DNA of 64,000 bases from an uncultured Bacteroidota bacterium (GCA_937924855.1 CALEYQ010000043.1:42609-106608); one strand, 5' to 3'; positions 44,123 to 53,070 are shown, numbered from the stretch's first letter. Translations and numbers: made by a program. Notes: generated by a model from the sequence alone, not told the origin.

Positions 44123-44974
44123 TTATTGCAACTTGAAGTTAACGGGCAGAATATAACGAACCTTTACGGCCTTTCCGTTTTGTTTTCCGGGAGCCCATTT
44201 AGGCATCTGGCTGATAACCCGAACGGCTTCTTTGTCCATGGCCCCACAGGCAGTTACTCCCTTTTTTACAATAACATCTGTTACCGACCCGTCTTTGTCT
44301 ATTACGAACTCCACGAAAACCTTTCCGGAAATCTGGTTCTCTTTACAAAGCTGTGGGTAATTAATATTCTTTTGGAGAAACTTAAACATCTCATTGGGAC
44401 CACCGGGAAATCCGGGCTGCTCTTCAATGGCCGCCTGATCATAAATTTTATCATCTCCTACTTCCACAGGCGGTGGAGGAGGGGGAGGACCTTCAATTCC
44501 TTCCTGATCTTTGGTAGAAACGTTTTCATTTTTTACTTCTTCCTGTGTAGGTGGAGGAGTTTCCTGCTTTTCGTCGGAAGCCTCGGGCGGAATAAACTGC
44601 ACCGTTTTAATGGTAGGAGGAGGAGGTGGTGGGGGTGGAGGGGGCGGGGGTGCAGCATCATCCATGGGAGGAGGCGCATCCAATACCAAAGGAACGTCTT
44701 TCAGGTTCACACTAACCTCTTCACCACCCGAGCCGAACATTGAAATAATTTTTGGCATACCCAAAATAAGTGTGCCGGCAAGAATGGTGCTTAAGCCGGC
44801 CACCATCATGGTGCGGTTATAGTTTCGCCGAAGTTGATATGCTCCGTAATCCTGATTCTTGTTTTCAAAAACCAGGTTGTTCCTGGCCGAAAGAACCACG
44901 TTGCTCCATGTCCTGTCATAGGACAGCAGCACAATCAGCCCGATAAAGGCGGCAATTAGGATGAATACAATCAT
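44123..44974 (-). CDS. tonB: TonB family energy transducer
   Basis: A 283-residue TonB. Two hydrophobic segments (about 1-18 and 58-78) flank a short loop with YGAYQLRRNYNRT, typical of Bacteroidota TonB. A Pro-rich periplasmic spacer follows, including 12 consecutive prolines near 110, and a C-terminal TonB domain (about 190-283) with YPQLCKENQISGKVFVEFVI. It transmits proton-motive force to outer-membrane receptors. Its ATG overlaps the upstream exbD stop (ATGA). Confidence 0.93.
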   Translation of the reverse strand: MIVFILIAAFIGLIVLLSYDRTWSNVVLSARNNLVFENKNQDYGAYQLRRNYNRTMMVAGLSTILAGTLILGMPKIISMFGSGGEEVSVNLKDVPLVLDAPPPMDDAAPPPPPPPPPPPPTIKTVQFIPPEASDEKQETPPPTQEEVKNENVSTKDQEGIEGPPPPPPPVEVGDDKIYDQAAIEEQPGFPGGPNEMFKFLQKNINYPQLCKENQISGKVFVEFVIDKDGSVTDVIVKKGVTACGAMDKEAVRVISQMPKWAPGKQNGKAVKVRYILPVNFKLQ

Positions 44975-45630
44975 GGGTTATTTCCTCCTGATTTAATGGT
45001 TTCAACAATCTCCTTTTCTGCTGGGGATATATCAACGAGGGCATATTTTCCAATTTCGGCCACGCTCATTTCATCAATCATTTCAACTACATTCCCATAC
45101 TTGCATTTTGGGTCGGCCTTGATAATAACGGTGAGGGTGGGATCCTGATCGTCAGGACGGCGGTGAACCGAAAGCACTTCTTTATTTACCAGTCGGTTCA
45201 GGGAATCCTGCGACACGGACTTAGCATACTTGGCAATCAGATCTTTTTTGAGCTTCCTGATTTCGTCGATGGCATTCCGGTTTTTTTCAATTAAAATTTT
45301 CCGGATTCCCTTATCGGGATCGAAGTTGGTTTTATTAACCTGGGTAGAGCCGTCTTCTTTTAATTCACCATAATAATAATAGATTTCGTCGTCTTCCATG
45401 AGCAAAATAGTAAGCGCATGAAACACTTTCTTCTTTTCTCCTTCATCTACGGGCATGGTGATTTCCATGGTGGTAGGCTTAGAGAATGTGGAAGTCAAAA
45501 CGAAGAAGGTAAGCAGGAGGAAAGCCAGATCCACCATCGGCGTCATGTCGATGTGGGTGCTCGTTTTTTTAGCGCGTTTTTTGCTGTGTTTACCACCGCC
45601 GCCGTCACCGCCTGTGTTTACATCTGCCAT
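44971..45630 (-). CDS. exbD: ExbD/TolR biopolymer transport protein (second copy)
   Basis: A 219-residue ExbD-like stator protein. After a basic cytoplasmic start (KHSKKRAKKTSTHI) comes one membrane helix with the essential Asp in DMTPMVDLAFLLLTFFVL, then a periplasmic domain. It pairs with the preceding ExbD (2 bp upstream) and ExbB to harness proton flow. Two unequal ExbD genes are usual in Bacteroidota clusters; they may form heterodimers. Confidence 0.92.
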   Translation of the reverse strand: MADVNTGGDGGGGKHSKKRAKKTSTHIDMTPMVDLAFLLLTFFVLTSTFSKPTTMEITMPVDEGEKKKVFHALTILLMEDDEIYYYYGELKEDGSTQVNKTNFDPDKGIRKILIEKNRNAIDEIRKLKKDLIAKYAKSVSQDSLNRLVNKEVLSVHRRPDDQDPTLTVIIKADPKCKYGNVVEMIDEMSVAEIGKYALVDISPAEKEIVETIKSGGNNP

Positions 45631-45631
45631 A

Positions 45632-46294
45632 TTATTCTGCTGTTACTTTTCCCTCCAGATCGGTCAGGAGGTTAAACTGGTTAACATTAATATCTGTCCG
45701 CTGAAATGTTTTCAGGATGGCGTTAATTATTTCATAGTTGGCCCGGGCGTCTCCTTTGATGGCAAAGCGAAGCTTGCTCACATTGGCCTCGCCCTTATCG
45801 CGGTGAAACTCTGCGCTGGCCAAACGACCAAAAATTATCCAATCCCTTAGCTGGTTGGTTGCCGCATTGGCTGAATCAACCGGTATTCCTTTGGTTTGTT
45901 TGTTCATTTTTTCCCGACCACCTTCATTGGCACTGATAAACTCTGCCAGGTTATTCATGGGAACCCCAAAGGAGTTCATCAGCGAGAAGGTTTTTGTCTG
46001 CTCTTCGGTAAAACTCACGTTGTATTTTTCACCCATCTTCTTTAACAGGTTGGCACGAACGGCTTTATTGTCGATATTAAAAAAAACACGATCGGCGCTG
46101 TCAATGGTAATGGTCATTATATCCCTGTCGGGAATGGGTATTTCCTTTTGTGAGGCCGGAATATCAACGATTACGGGCTCTTCACCCCTGAACTGGGCGG
46201 TAAGCATGAAAAACGTAACCAAAAGGAATGCCAGATCCACCATCGGCGTCATGTCCAGCGAGGGACTTGATTTCGGCATTTTAATTTTAGGCAT
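45632..46294 (-). CDS. exbD: ExbD/TolR biopolymer transport protein (first copy)
   Basis: A 220-residue ExbD homologue with the same helix motif (DMTPMVDLAFLLVTFFML) and a periplasmic domain distinct from the second copy. It follows exbB by 53 bp and precedes the other exbD by 1 bp. Confidence 0.92.
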   Translation of the reverse strand: MPKIKMPKSSPSLDMTPMVDLAFLLVTFFMLTAQFRGEEPVIVDIPASQKEIPIPDRDIMTITIDSADRVFFNIDNKAVRANLLKKMGEKYNVSFTEEQTKTFSLMNSFGVPMNNLAEFISANEGGREKMNKQTKGIPVDSANAATNQLRDWIIFGRLASAEFHRDKGEANVSKLRFAIKGDARANYEIINAILKTFQRTDINVNQFNLLTDLEGKVTAE

Positions 46295-46347
46295 ATTCCT
46301 TTCTTTTAATAGTTAGATGCACCAGGCATCCGGATTCCACAAAAAAA

Positions 46348-47097
46348 TTAATGCTTTGTTGAGGCAAAGGTTTGAGACAGGGTAAATCCGGCCTCATCAA
46401 TACCGTGCGTAAGGGCATCAATTTTATTGGAGAAGTAGTTATACATGATAATCGCAATACAAGAGCCTGTAATTCCAATAAAGGTATTAATCAGGGCCTC
46501 GGAAATACCGGTAGAAAGTGCGATGGTGTCAGGCGCTCCGGCTTGGGCAAGAGCCTTAAAGGCACGGATCATACCGATTACCGTTCCGATCAGACCAATA
46601 AGGGTTGAAATGGAAGCGCAGGTAGAAATTACAACCATATTTTTGGAAAGCATAGGAAGCTCCAGAGCGGTAGCTTCTTCGATTTCCTTTTGGATGGCGG
46701 CAAGCTTTGCTTCTTTATCAAGCTCATGATCAGCCTCAACCGCCTTATATTTAACAAGTCCGTTTCTAAGCACGCTGGCCACGCTTCCTTTTTGGCGATC
46801 ACACTCTTCAATGGCAGCATCTAACTGTCCGTTTGAAATTAAACCACGAATAGTTTTCAGGAAGGTTTCAATGCGTCCGCGTCCACGGGCTTTTCCAATG
46901 GTTATTCCGCGTTCAATGGAGAATGCAATTACAACAAGAACTATGGAAACCAGGATGGCAACCACAGGGCCTCCCTTATATACGGTTCCATACCATCCTT
47001 CAATACCTTCTCTTACCGGATGGCCCCGCTCAGGGTCTCCACCTTCAAAGTTCTCGGGGGCTCCCAATACAAACATGTAAAACAACATCGAAATCAC
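46348..47097 (-). CDS. exbB: ExbB/TolQ/MotA proton channel protein (start uncertain)
   Basis: A proton channel subunit of the Ton motor, at least 249 residues. The channel helices contain GLIGTVIGMIRAFKALAQAG and ALSTGISEALINTFIGI. The first standard start is GTG 47097, but this falls in the middle of the expected first membrane helix. The frame stays open to 47196, and the upstream codons read as a convincing N-terminus (NNQSISKEKSTKFTSIFTFI). The only start-like codon there is ATA at 47182-47184, giving 278 residues. A perfect -7 box at 47212-47219 fits that start. Confidence 0.9.
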   Translation of the reverse strand: MISMLFYMFVLGAPENFEGGDPERGHPVREGIEGWYGTVYKGGPVVAILVSIVLVVIAFSIERGITIGKARGRGRIETFLKTIRGLISNGQLDAAIEECDRQKGSVASVLRNGLVKYKAVEADHELDKEAKLAAIQKEIEEATALELPMLSKNMVVISTCASISTLIGLIGTVIGMIRAFKALAQAGAPDTIALSTGISEALINTFIGITGSCIAIIMYNYFSNKIDALTHGIDEAGFTLSQTFASTKH

Positions 47098-47211
47098 CAG
47101 AATAATCGGGATAACGATAAATGTAAAAATGGAAGTGAATTTGGTTGACTTTTCCTTGCTGATAGATTGGTTATTTTTTGTTATTAATTTCCGGGTTTAA
47201 TTTTAAGAGGC

Positions 47212-47219
47212 CAAACTTA
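47212..47219 (-). promoter_or_regulatory. -7 promoter box for the exbB-tonB cluster
   Basis: Minus-strand TAAGTTTG matches TAnnTTTG exactly. It lies 27 nt ahead of the ATA candidate start at 47184 and over 110 nt ahead of GTG 47097. Confidence 0.55.
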
Positions 47220-47374
47220 CTAATTCTATTTAAGATTTGAAAATCAGGCCGTCCCGTAATTTCCCAACTACAAAAATGAGGGTTTATTGGGCTGAAATCA
47301 AGGGCTTTTCCATAAGTGGGCAGGTTGGGGTCATAAGTGGAAAAGCAGGATGAATAACTGGGGCTCTGAAAGCC
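47220..47374. other. Intergenic segment with paired CATAAGTGG repeats
   Basis: Between the exbB promoter and the dedA stop. It holds two copies of CATAAGTGG (47311-47319 and 47332-47340, 21 bp apart, about two helical turns) framed by CTTTTCC and GGAAAAG arms (47305-47311 and 47339-47345), and a weak hairpin (GGGCT/AGCCC) at 47364-47378. No open frame was seen. The repeats could bind a regulator of the Ton cluster. Confidence 0.45.
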
Positions 47375-48007
47375 CTATTTTTTCCGCCTTTTTTCTTTTC
47401 TTATGGTAGCCACAACGGGAATCAGGGTAACAACGATCAAAAAGATTACTATATAGCCCAGATTCTCCTTGACAAGGGGGAAATCACCCAGGTAATACCC
47501 CAGGGTTCCCAAGGTTCCAATCCACAAAACCGCACCCGCCACATTGTACAACATAAAGGCCCCAAAGGGAACCCGGATTACCCCTGCCAGAATGGGAGCA
47601 AAGGTTCTTATTATGGGGAGAAAGCGGCCGAGAATAAGGGCTTTTCCTCCATGCCTTTCATAAAAACTGCGGGTAAGTTCCAGGTAAGTTTTTTTAAAAA
47701 TTATCCCATCTTCCTTTCGGAACAAGGGAGGACCTACTTTAAATCCAAACCAGTAGCCGGCCACATTTCCGAGAATGGCCGATGCCATGAGGCCTGCTTC
47801 GAGGGTAAAAATACTAACACCCAGAAGGTCGGGGTCGGAAGAACAAATCAATCCGCTGATAAAAATGAGGGAGTCGCCGGGAAGAAAAAATCCGATCAGC
47901 AGGCCCGTTTCGGCAAAGACCACGAAAAGCAGGAGCGCGAGCCCTCCGTATTTAATAATAGATTCGGGGTCTGTGAGCTCCTTGAGAAAATCCCAGATAT
48001 CCTGCAT
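47375..48007 (-). CDS. DedA family membrane protein
   Basis: A 210-residue DedA/VTT family protein with about five membrane segments. Hallmarks: ETGLLIGFFLPGDSLIFISG, YWFGFKVGPPLF and the GRFLPIIRTFAPILAG reentrant motif. DedA proteins move undecaprenyl phosphate or other lipids and affect membrane potential. I chose ATG 48007, 15 bp past the symporter stop, over an open extension to 48052. It follows the DAACS gene in the same direction. Confidence 0.9.
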   Translation of the reverse strand: MQDIWDFLKELTDPESIIKYGGLALLLFVVFAETGLLIGFFLPGDSLIFISGLICSSDPDLLGVSIFTLEAGLMASAILGNVAGYWFGFKVGPPLFRKEDGIIFKKTYLELTRSFYERHGGKALILGRFLPIIRTFAPILAGVIRVPFGAFMLYNVAGAVLWIGTLGTLGYYLGDFPLVKENLGYIVIFLIVVTLIPVVATIRKEKRRKK

Positions 48008-48021
48008 CAGCAAAATACAAT

Positions 48022-49233
48022 TTATTCCGGGGTTTTTAAAACGCCTTCCCACTTACTTACGACAGCCGTTGCAACTGCGTTTCCGACCGCATTAGTGGCT
48101 GAGCGGCCCATGTCCAGAATCTGATCCACCCCAAGCACCAGCAATAAGCCTTCTGTCGGGATTTTAAAGGTGGCCAACATTCCTGCAATAACTACAAGCG
48201 AAGCCCTCGGAACGCCCGCCATGCCCTTGCTGGTTAGCATAAAAATCAACATCATAGCAATCTGATCCCCCGCCGACATCTCAATCCCGTACATCTGGGC
48301 TATGAACAGCGTGGCAAAGGTCATGTACATGGTGCTGCCATCCATATTAAAAGAATATCCAAGCGGCAAAACAAAACCGGTAATCTTTTCGGGACACCCA
48401 AAGCGGTCGAGAGCCTCGAAAGTTTTGGGCATGGCGGCCTCAGAGCTTGCGGTGCTGAACGCCAAAAGAAGCGCTTCACGCATTTCTTTCATCAGCCTAA
48501 GGAAGTTAATCCTAAAGACCAGACAAACCGCGAACAACAAACCGAAAACAAAAAAGATCAAGCCTCCGTAAAAACATAAAATCAAATTCAGGTAACTCCA
48601 TAAAACCTCAATCCCTTGTTTTGCAACCACCGCAGACAAAGCACCAAAGACACCCAGCGGAGCAAATACCATTACAAAGTTGGTAACCTTGAACATTACA
48701 TGACTCAGGGATTCAGCAAAATCAACAATTGGCTTCCCTTTTTCTTTCAGCATTCCGGCAGCAACCCCAAAAAAGATGGAGAAAACCACAATGGGCAGAA
48801 TTTCATTTTCTGCCATGGCTCTGATAACACTATCGGGAATAATATGATTGATAAAGTTTTTGCTGTCGAATCCTTTAACCTCAAGCCCGGTCGATTCAGA
48901 AGCATCGGGAAGGGGAAGGTTAATCGCCCTACCCGGTTCGAAAATATTTACAATTAACAGCCCTATAAAGAGAGCCACCATTGTTGTAAGGGTAAAATAA
49001 ATTATGGTTTTTAGACCAATACGACCAACAGATTTAAAATCTCCTACATTGGCAACCCCTACCACCAAAACGGCAAACACCAGAGGGGCAATGATCATTT
49101 TGATAAGCCTCAGGAAAATGTCACTCAGAAACCGCATGTCAAGGGCAAACTCTTTCCAGAGCCCCCCCACCAAAATGCCCAAGGCCATTCCAAGGAAAAT
49201 CTGCACTACCAGGCCCGGGGCTTTAATTTTCAT
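48022..49233 (-). CDS. Dicarboxylate/amino acid:cation symporter (DAACS)
   Basis: A 403-residue sodium- or proton-coupled carrier of the GltP/GltT/DctA family. Motifs: MIIAPLVFAVLVVGVANVGD, STASSEAAMPKTFEAL (the serine-rich hairpin), LGYSFNMDGSTMYMTFATLF (NMDGT-like cation site) and TSKGMAGVPRASLVV. It probably imports glutamate, aspartate or C4-dicarboxylates. It ends 3 bp from nuoN, in the same direction. Confidence 0.93.
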   Translation of the reverse strand: MKIKAPGLVVQIFLGMALGILVGGLWKEFALDMRFLSDIFLRLIKMIIAPLVFAVLVVGVANVGDFKSVGRIGLKTIIYFTLTTMVALFIGLLIVNIFEPGRAINLPLPDASESTGLEVKGFDSKNFINHIIPDSVIRAMAENEILPIVVFSIFFGVAAGMLKEKGKPIVDFAESLSHVMFKVTNFVMVFAPLGVFGALSAVVAKQGIEVLWSYLNLILCFYGGLIFFVFGLLFAVCLVFRINFLRLMKEMREALLLAFSTASSEAAMPKTFEALDRFGCPEKITGFVLPLGYSFNMDGSTMYMTFATLFIAQMYGIEMSAGDQIAMMLIFMLTSKGMAGVPRASLVVIAGMLATFKIPTEGLLLVLGVDQILDMGRSATNAVGNAVATAVVSKWEGVLKTPE

Positions 49234-49236
49234 GTG

Positions 49237-50637
49237 CTATTGTATAAAGGGAATTGAATAAAGACTGCCGGGCACCAGGCCGAGGACTACAATAATCAGC
49301 GAACAAAGGGCGACAACAGTCCAGATAAATCCATTACCGGAAATGGAAACTTCTTTGTTCTCGTCCCGAAAATAAATCCGGATAATAATTTTCAAATAAT
49401 AGTAGATGCTGATCATGGATCCTACAATTCCTAAAATGGCAAGGAGGATATGCCACTTGGTGCCTCCCGATAACAATCCCGAAAGCATAAAATATTTTCC
49501 AAAAAACCCGGCGAGGGGAGGAATGCCTGCCAGAGAAAGCAAAGCAATTGACATAGAAAGAGCCAGCAGCGGAGACTTTTTTGCGAGTCCGTTAAAGCGG
49601 TCAAAACCCTCGTCACCGCTTTTTCCGGCCACAAGAAGAAATCCGGAAAAGGCAAGCAGCGAGGCGGCAAAATATGCCACGCCATAAACAAGGAGGGAGC
49701 CCTGGGAATTGGTGTTCATGAAAATAATAGCCATTACCATAAAGCCTGCATGGGAAATACTGGAATAGGCCAGCAGTCGCTTTACGGAAGTTTGAACCAG
49801 GGCACTGATGTTGGCCCAGATTAAAGTGATGCCGGCAAACAACGACAGAATCGGAACCCAGATGTGACCGGCATACATAAGTGAATAGGAAATCAGACGG
49901 AAAAAAGCAGCAAAGGCAGCTACTTTTACAAGGGTTGACATAAAGGCGGTAACCACGGTTGGTGCTCCCTGATAAACATCGGGCGTCCAAAAGTGGAACG
50001 GCACCAGGGAAGCTTTAAAGGATAGCGCACATACGACCATGATAACTCCTGCATAGAAAAACGAAGGCAGCTGGTCTGAGCCGGCAAAAACCGCATCGCT
50101 GATACTTCTCAGGTCAAGGCTTCCGGTGGCACCATAAATTAGGGCAAGTCCGAACAACAAAAAGGCACTGACAAAGGCGCCGGTTAAAAAATACTTGAAA
50201 GCCGATTCGTTGGAAGCCAGGTCGTCTTTTTTGCTTCCGGCCATTACATACACAGGAATGGATAAAATCTCCACCCCGAGAAAAAACATAGTGAGATTGT
50301 TAAAGGAAACAAGCAAAACCGCTCCAATAATGGAAAACAGGGAAAGAACCAGAATGTCGGTTTTTAAATCTTCGCCGGCTTCAAACCCCTTTAAAAACAA
50401 AAACCACAAAGCCGAACCTACAAGGATGAGCAAGGAAAACGCATTGGCAAAATGATCGAACCGAACCATATTATTAAAAATAGCAGGAAGCTCAAGGTTG
50501 TCCCAAAAGATAACAGAAGCTACAGCGCCGGCGAGGAGGCCGGTTAAAATCAGCGGAAGCACCAGGCGCCTGAAACGGAAAATATCCGCCAACAAGGCAA
50601 GAAAACCGGCGGAAGAAAGAAATATCAGGACGAACAT
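49237..50637 (-). CDS. nuoN: NADH-quinone oxidoreductase subunit N
   Basis: A 466-residue proton-pumping membrane subunit of respiratory complex I with about 14 helices. The core GAPTVVTAFMSTLVKVAAFA, with a conserved Lys in the discontinuous helix, and KRLLAYSSISHAGFMVMAI are typical. It lies 9 bp downstream of nuoM. The rest of the nuo genes are not in the window. Confidence 0.94.
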   Translation of the reverse strand: MFVLIFLSSAGFLALLADIFRFRRLVLPLILTGLLAGAVASVIFWDNLELPAIFNNMVRFDHFANAFSLLILVGSALWFLFLKGFEAGEDLKTDILVLSLFSIIGAVLLVSFNNLTMFFLGVEILSIPVYVMAGSKKDDLASNESAFKYFLTGAFVSAFLLFGLALIYGATGSLDLRSISDAVFAGSDQLPSFFYAGVIMVVCALSFKASLVPFHFWTPDVYQGAPTVVTAFMSTLVKVAAFAAFFRLISYSLMYAGHIWVPILSLFAGITLIWANISALVQTSVKRLLAYSSISHAGFMVMAIIFMNTNSQGSLLVYGVAYFAASLLAFSGFLLVAGKSGDEGFDRFNGLAKKSPLLALSMSIALLSLAGIPPLAGFFGKYFMLSGLLSGGTKWHILLAILGIVGSMISIYYYLKIIIRIYFRDENKEVSISGNGFIWTVVALCSLIIVVLGLVPGSLYSIPFIQ

Positions 50638-50646
50638 CAGCGAATG

Positions 50647-52116
50647 TTATTTAATGCCAGCGTTAATTAATTCAAACAGTTCCTGAACCGGAGCCTGAAT
50701 AACCTCAAGCAAAGGCGCAGGATAAATACCGAAAAATAAAACTACCATGGCAAGCGGAAGCAACACCCACCATTCTTTTTTTCCGGCCTCGGTAAAGGTT
50801 TCGGATTTGTTTCCTCCCGCACCCAACATGATTCCCTGGTAGCTGCGGAGCATATAAACGGCTCCCAAAACCACTGTAAGCCCTGCCAGCGCCGCTGCCC
50901 AGAAGCTGTATTGGAACAACCCCGTAAGCAAGAGGAATTCGCCCACAAATCCATTCGTAAGCGGAAGGGCAACACTGCCCAGCAACACGATCAGGAAAAA
51001 CACCGCAAAAACCGGCGCTTTGGTTCTTAAGCCGCCCAGTTCGGAAATTATTCTTGTTCCCGTTTTTTCCATCAGCAAATCACAAATGAAAAATAAGGCC
51101 ACCACATTTACTCCGTGACTTAGCATTTGAATGACCGAGCCGGAAAGGCCTTCTGCGGTCATCGAAAACATCCCTGCCGAAATAAGACCTACGTGGGCGA
51201 TGGAAGAATAGGCAATGAGGCGCTTAAAATCTTTTTGAACCAGGGCAAGACAAGAGGCATATATTATTCCGGCGACGGAAAGGCCAATGGCAACGGAAGC
51301 CCATTCGGAGGTTCCGGTGGGAACCATGGGAAGCAGCCAGCGCAAAACGCCGTAAGTTCCCATTTTTAACATTATTCCCGAAAGCAGCATCGTTCCAGCA
51401 GTGGGAGCAGAAGTATAGGTGTCGGGCTGCCAGGTGTGGAATGGGAAAACGGGCATTTTTACCGCAAAGGCGAGAAAAAGGCACCAAAAAACAAAAGTTT
51501 GCTGTCCGGCAGTGAGCGTCGCCCCGGCCTGATACAAATCGGACAGGTGGAATGATTTGGCCCCGTTGTTTTGGGTGAACTGATATACAAAAAGCAGGCC
51601 GATGAGCATGAAAAGGCTACCTGCAAGGGTATAAATGAAAAACTTAAGGGTAATTCGCGGACTGTCTTTTTCGCCCCAGAGAAGACAAATAAACCAAATG
51701 GGAATCAGCGCCAACTCCCAGAAAACATAGAACAAAAGGCCATCCATGGCAGAAAAAACACCAAGCAGGGCAAATTGCATAAAGGAAATAAGACCGTAAA
51801 ACACCCGGGGGTTTTTATGGTCTTTTGCCAGCGAGGAAAATATGATGAAGGGAAGGAGGAAATTGGTCAGGGTAACGAGAAGCAGACTTATTCCGTCGAG
51901 ACTCACAAAAAAAGAAGAACCTATTCCCGGAATCCAGGGCGTTTTAAACGTGAGCAGGTCGTTTTGATGATTTTTGAAGGCCACCCAGCAGGCAATGGCA
52001 AGGCCCAAAGAAACCAGCGAGGAAAGAAGGGCAAGTGGCCTTGCATTACTTTGGCGCGAGCCCAGCAAAAGGATGCCGGTCAGAAATGGAAAAAGAATCA
52101 GGGTAAGTATCAGCAT
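50647..52116 (-). CDS. nuoM: NADH-quinone oxidoreductase subunit M
   Basis: A 489-residue antiporter-like subunit of complex I. Motifs: FYVFWELALIPIWF with the conserved Glu, KMPVFPFHTWQPDTYTSAPT, and KRLIAYSSIAHVGLISAGM. Normally nuoL precedes it; here the upstream neighbour is an unrelated lipoprotein gene, so the nuo operon is split in this genome or ends elsewhere. Confidence 0.95.
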   Translation of the reverse strand: MLILTLILFPFLTGILLLGSRQSNARPLALLSSLVSLGLAIACWVAFKNHQNDLLTFKTPWIPGIGSSFFVSLDGISLLLVTLTNFLLPFIIFSSLAKDHKNPRVFYGLISFMQFALLGVFSAMDGLLFYVFWELALIPIWFICLLWGEKDSPRITLKFFIYTLAGSLFMLIGLLFVYQFTQNNGAKSFHLSDLYQAGATLTAGQQTFVFWCLFLAFAVKMPVFPFHTWQPDTYTSAPTAGTMLLSGIMLKMGTYGVLRWLLPMVPTGTSEWASVAIGLSVAGIIYASCLALVQKDFKRLIAYSSIAHVGLISAGMFSMTAEGLSGSVIQMLSHGVNVVALFFICDLLMEKTGTRIISELGGLRTKAPVFAVFFLIVLLGSVALPLTNGFVGEFLLLTGLFQYSFWAAALAGLTVVLGAVYMLRSYQGIMLGAGGNKSETFTEAGKKEWWVLLPLAMVVLFFGIYPAPLLEVIQAPVQELFELINAGIK

Positions 52117-52182
52117 ATAAACCGGCCAAAAATACCAAAAACTATGAATGGAAAATCACAAAAATTGGGGTATTGGGGCGGG

Positions 52183-52782
52183 CTACTTCTTTTCCTGCAA
52201 AAAGGGTAGTTCCTCAGTTTTACCATCTTTGCAAATAAGGCTCAGTTTTAATCCCGGGCCCCCAATCCGGAGAGTAGCAGCGCAGGCTTTTTCTCCTTCT
52301 TCTTCATAGAAAACATCTACGGGGAACATTTCCCCGGTTTCGGGATCTTCGTCGGATTCCCCGCCGAGATAAAAAGCCGGATGAACCGAAGCAAAGCCCT
52401 TTTCTCCGGCCAAAAGGCTATCGCCTGAATAGCGGGAATAAACATACATTATCGTTGAATAGTTGACGCGTTCAACACGAACCGTTATTTCCTCCTTCCC
52501 CCTTTTTTGGGCATAAAACTTCACTTTTCCCAGCGGTATTACTGAGGAAAATAAGACGGTGTCGGTTTCATTAAGAATAAGAAAACTGTCTTTAAGGCGA
52601 TAGCGTTGCGCTCCGCCAGAAGCTTTCAAGCCCGACAAAAACAAGGAGTCGTAAAGACCGGGAGTTTCCACTCTAAAGATTGGATCCTCCCCCGGTGTTT
52701 CCCGGTTACCGGGATTGTCCTCAACAGTTGGGCTGCAGGAGGCAAGCAAACAAAAAAGTGAAAACAGCGACAAAATCTTCAT
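52183..52782 (-). CDS. Hypothetical lipoprotein
   Basis: An unrecognised 199-residue lipoprotein: signal MKILSLFSLFCLLAS with C16 in a good lipobox (LAS-C), a Pro/Glu-rich linker, then a beta-rich domain. Late residues include two cysteines (in KACAATLR and SLICKDG) that could pair. It has its own -7 box 7 nt before the ATG and precedes nuoM by 66 bp on the same strand. Confidence 0.65.
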   Translation of the reverse strand: MKILSLFSLFCLLASCSPTVEDNPGNRETPGEDPIFRVETPGLYDSLFLSGLKASGGAQRYRLKDSFLILNETDTVLFSSVIPLGKVKFYAQKRGKEEITVRVERVNYSTIMYVYSRYSGDSLLAGEKGFASVHPAFYLGGESDEDPETGEMFPVDVFYEEEGEKACAATLRIGGPGLKLSLICKDGKTEELPFLQEKK

Positions 52783-52789
52783 ACGAAAC

Positions 52790-52797
52790 CAAAACTA
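52790..52797 (-). promoter_or_regulatory. -7 promoter box for the lipoprotein gene
   Basis: Minus-strand TAGTTTTG fits TAnnTTTG and lies only 7 nt before the ATG, a near-leaderless arrangement as at rseP. Confidence 0.4.
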
Positions 52798-52840
52798 AAA
52801 AAATTGACCGATAAGATCTGGGAAAAGAAGGAGCCGGGTT

Positions 52841-52870
52841 AAAAAAGCAACCCCCAAAAATTTGGGGGTT
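52841..52870 (-). terminator. Intrinsic terminator of tRNA-Gln
   Basis: On the minus strand AACCCCCAAA pairs with TTTGGGGGTT and is followed by six T (52841-52846 on the plus strand are A). It lies 3 nt beyond the tRNA. Confidence 0.8.
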
Positions 52871-52872
52871 TG

Positions 52873-52945
52873 TTGTCCGACTAGGGCTCGAACCTAGACT
52901 CTTCTGAACCAAAATCAGACGTGTTGCCAGTTACACCATCGGACA
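52873..52945 (-). tRNA. tRNA-Gln (UUG)
   Basis: The minus strand folds into a cloverleaf: acceptor TGTCCGA pairs with TCGGACA, D-arm GGTGTAACTGGCAACAC, anticodon stem TCTGA/TCAGA with loop TTTTGGT (anticodon TTG), and T-arm CTAGGTTCGAGCCCTAG. The discriminator base is A; the CCA end is not encoded. GatA in this window would be needed if Gln-tRNA is made by the transamidation route. Confidence 0.95.
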
Positions 52946-53070
52946 AAAAAGGAATCCGGAGACCGGATTCTATAAGGGCTGCAAAGATAAAAAAAAATTA
53001 AAATATATCCATTTACCGACCCCCTTAGCCTTTTGTCCCATTTCAATTGCCCCCACGCCGGGAATATTCC

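Noticed and set aside
44600..44650. GGA/GGT-rich tract as a DNA repeat or G-quadruplex
   Set aside because: It is the proline-codon stretch of tonB, and coding explains it.
44126..44743. Plus-strand frame encoding a Gly/Trp/Arg-rich protein
   Set aside because: It is the mirror of the proline codons and C-terminal domain of tonB and has no independent support.
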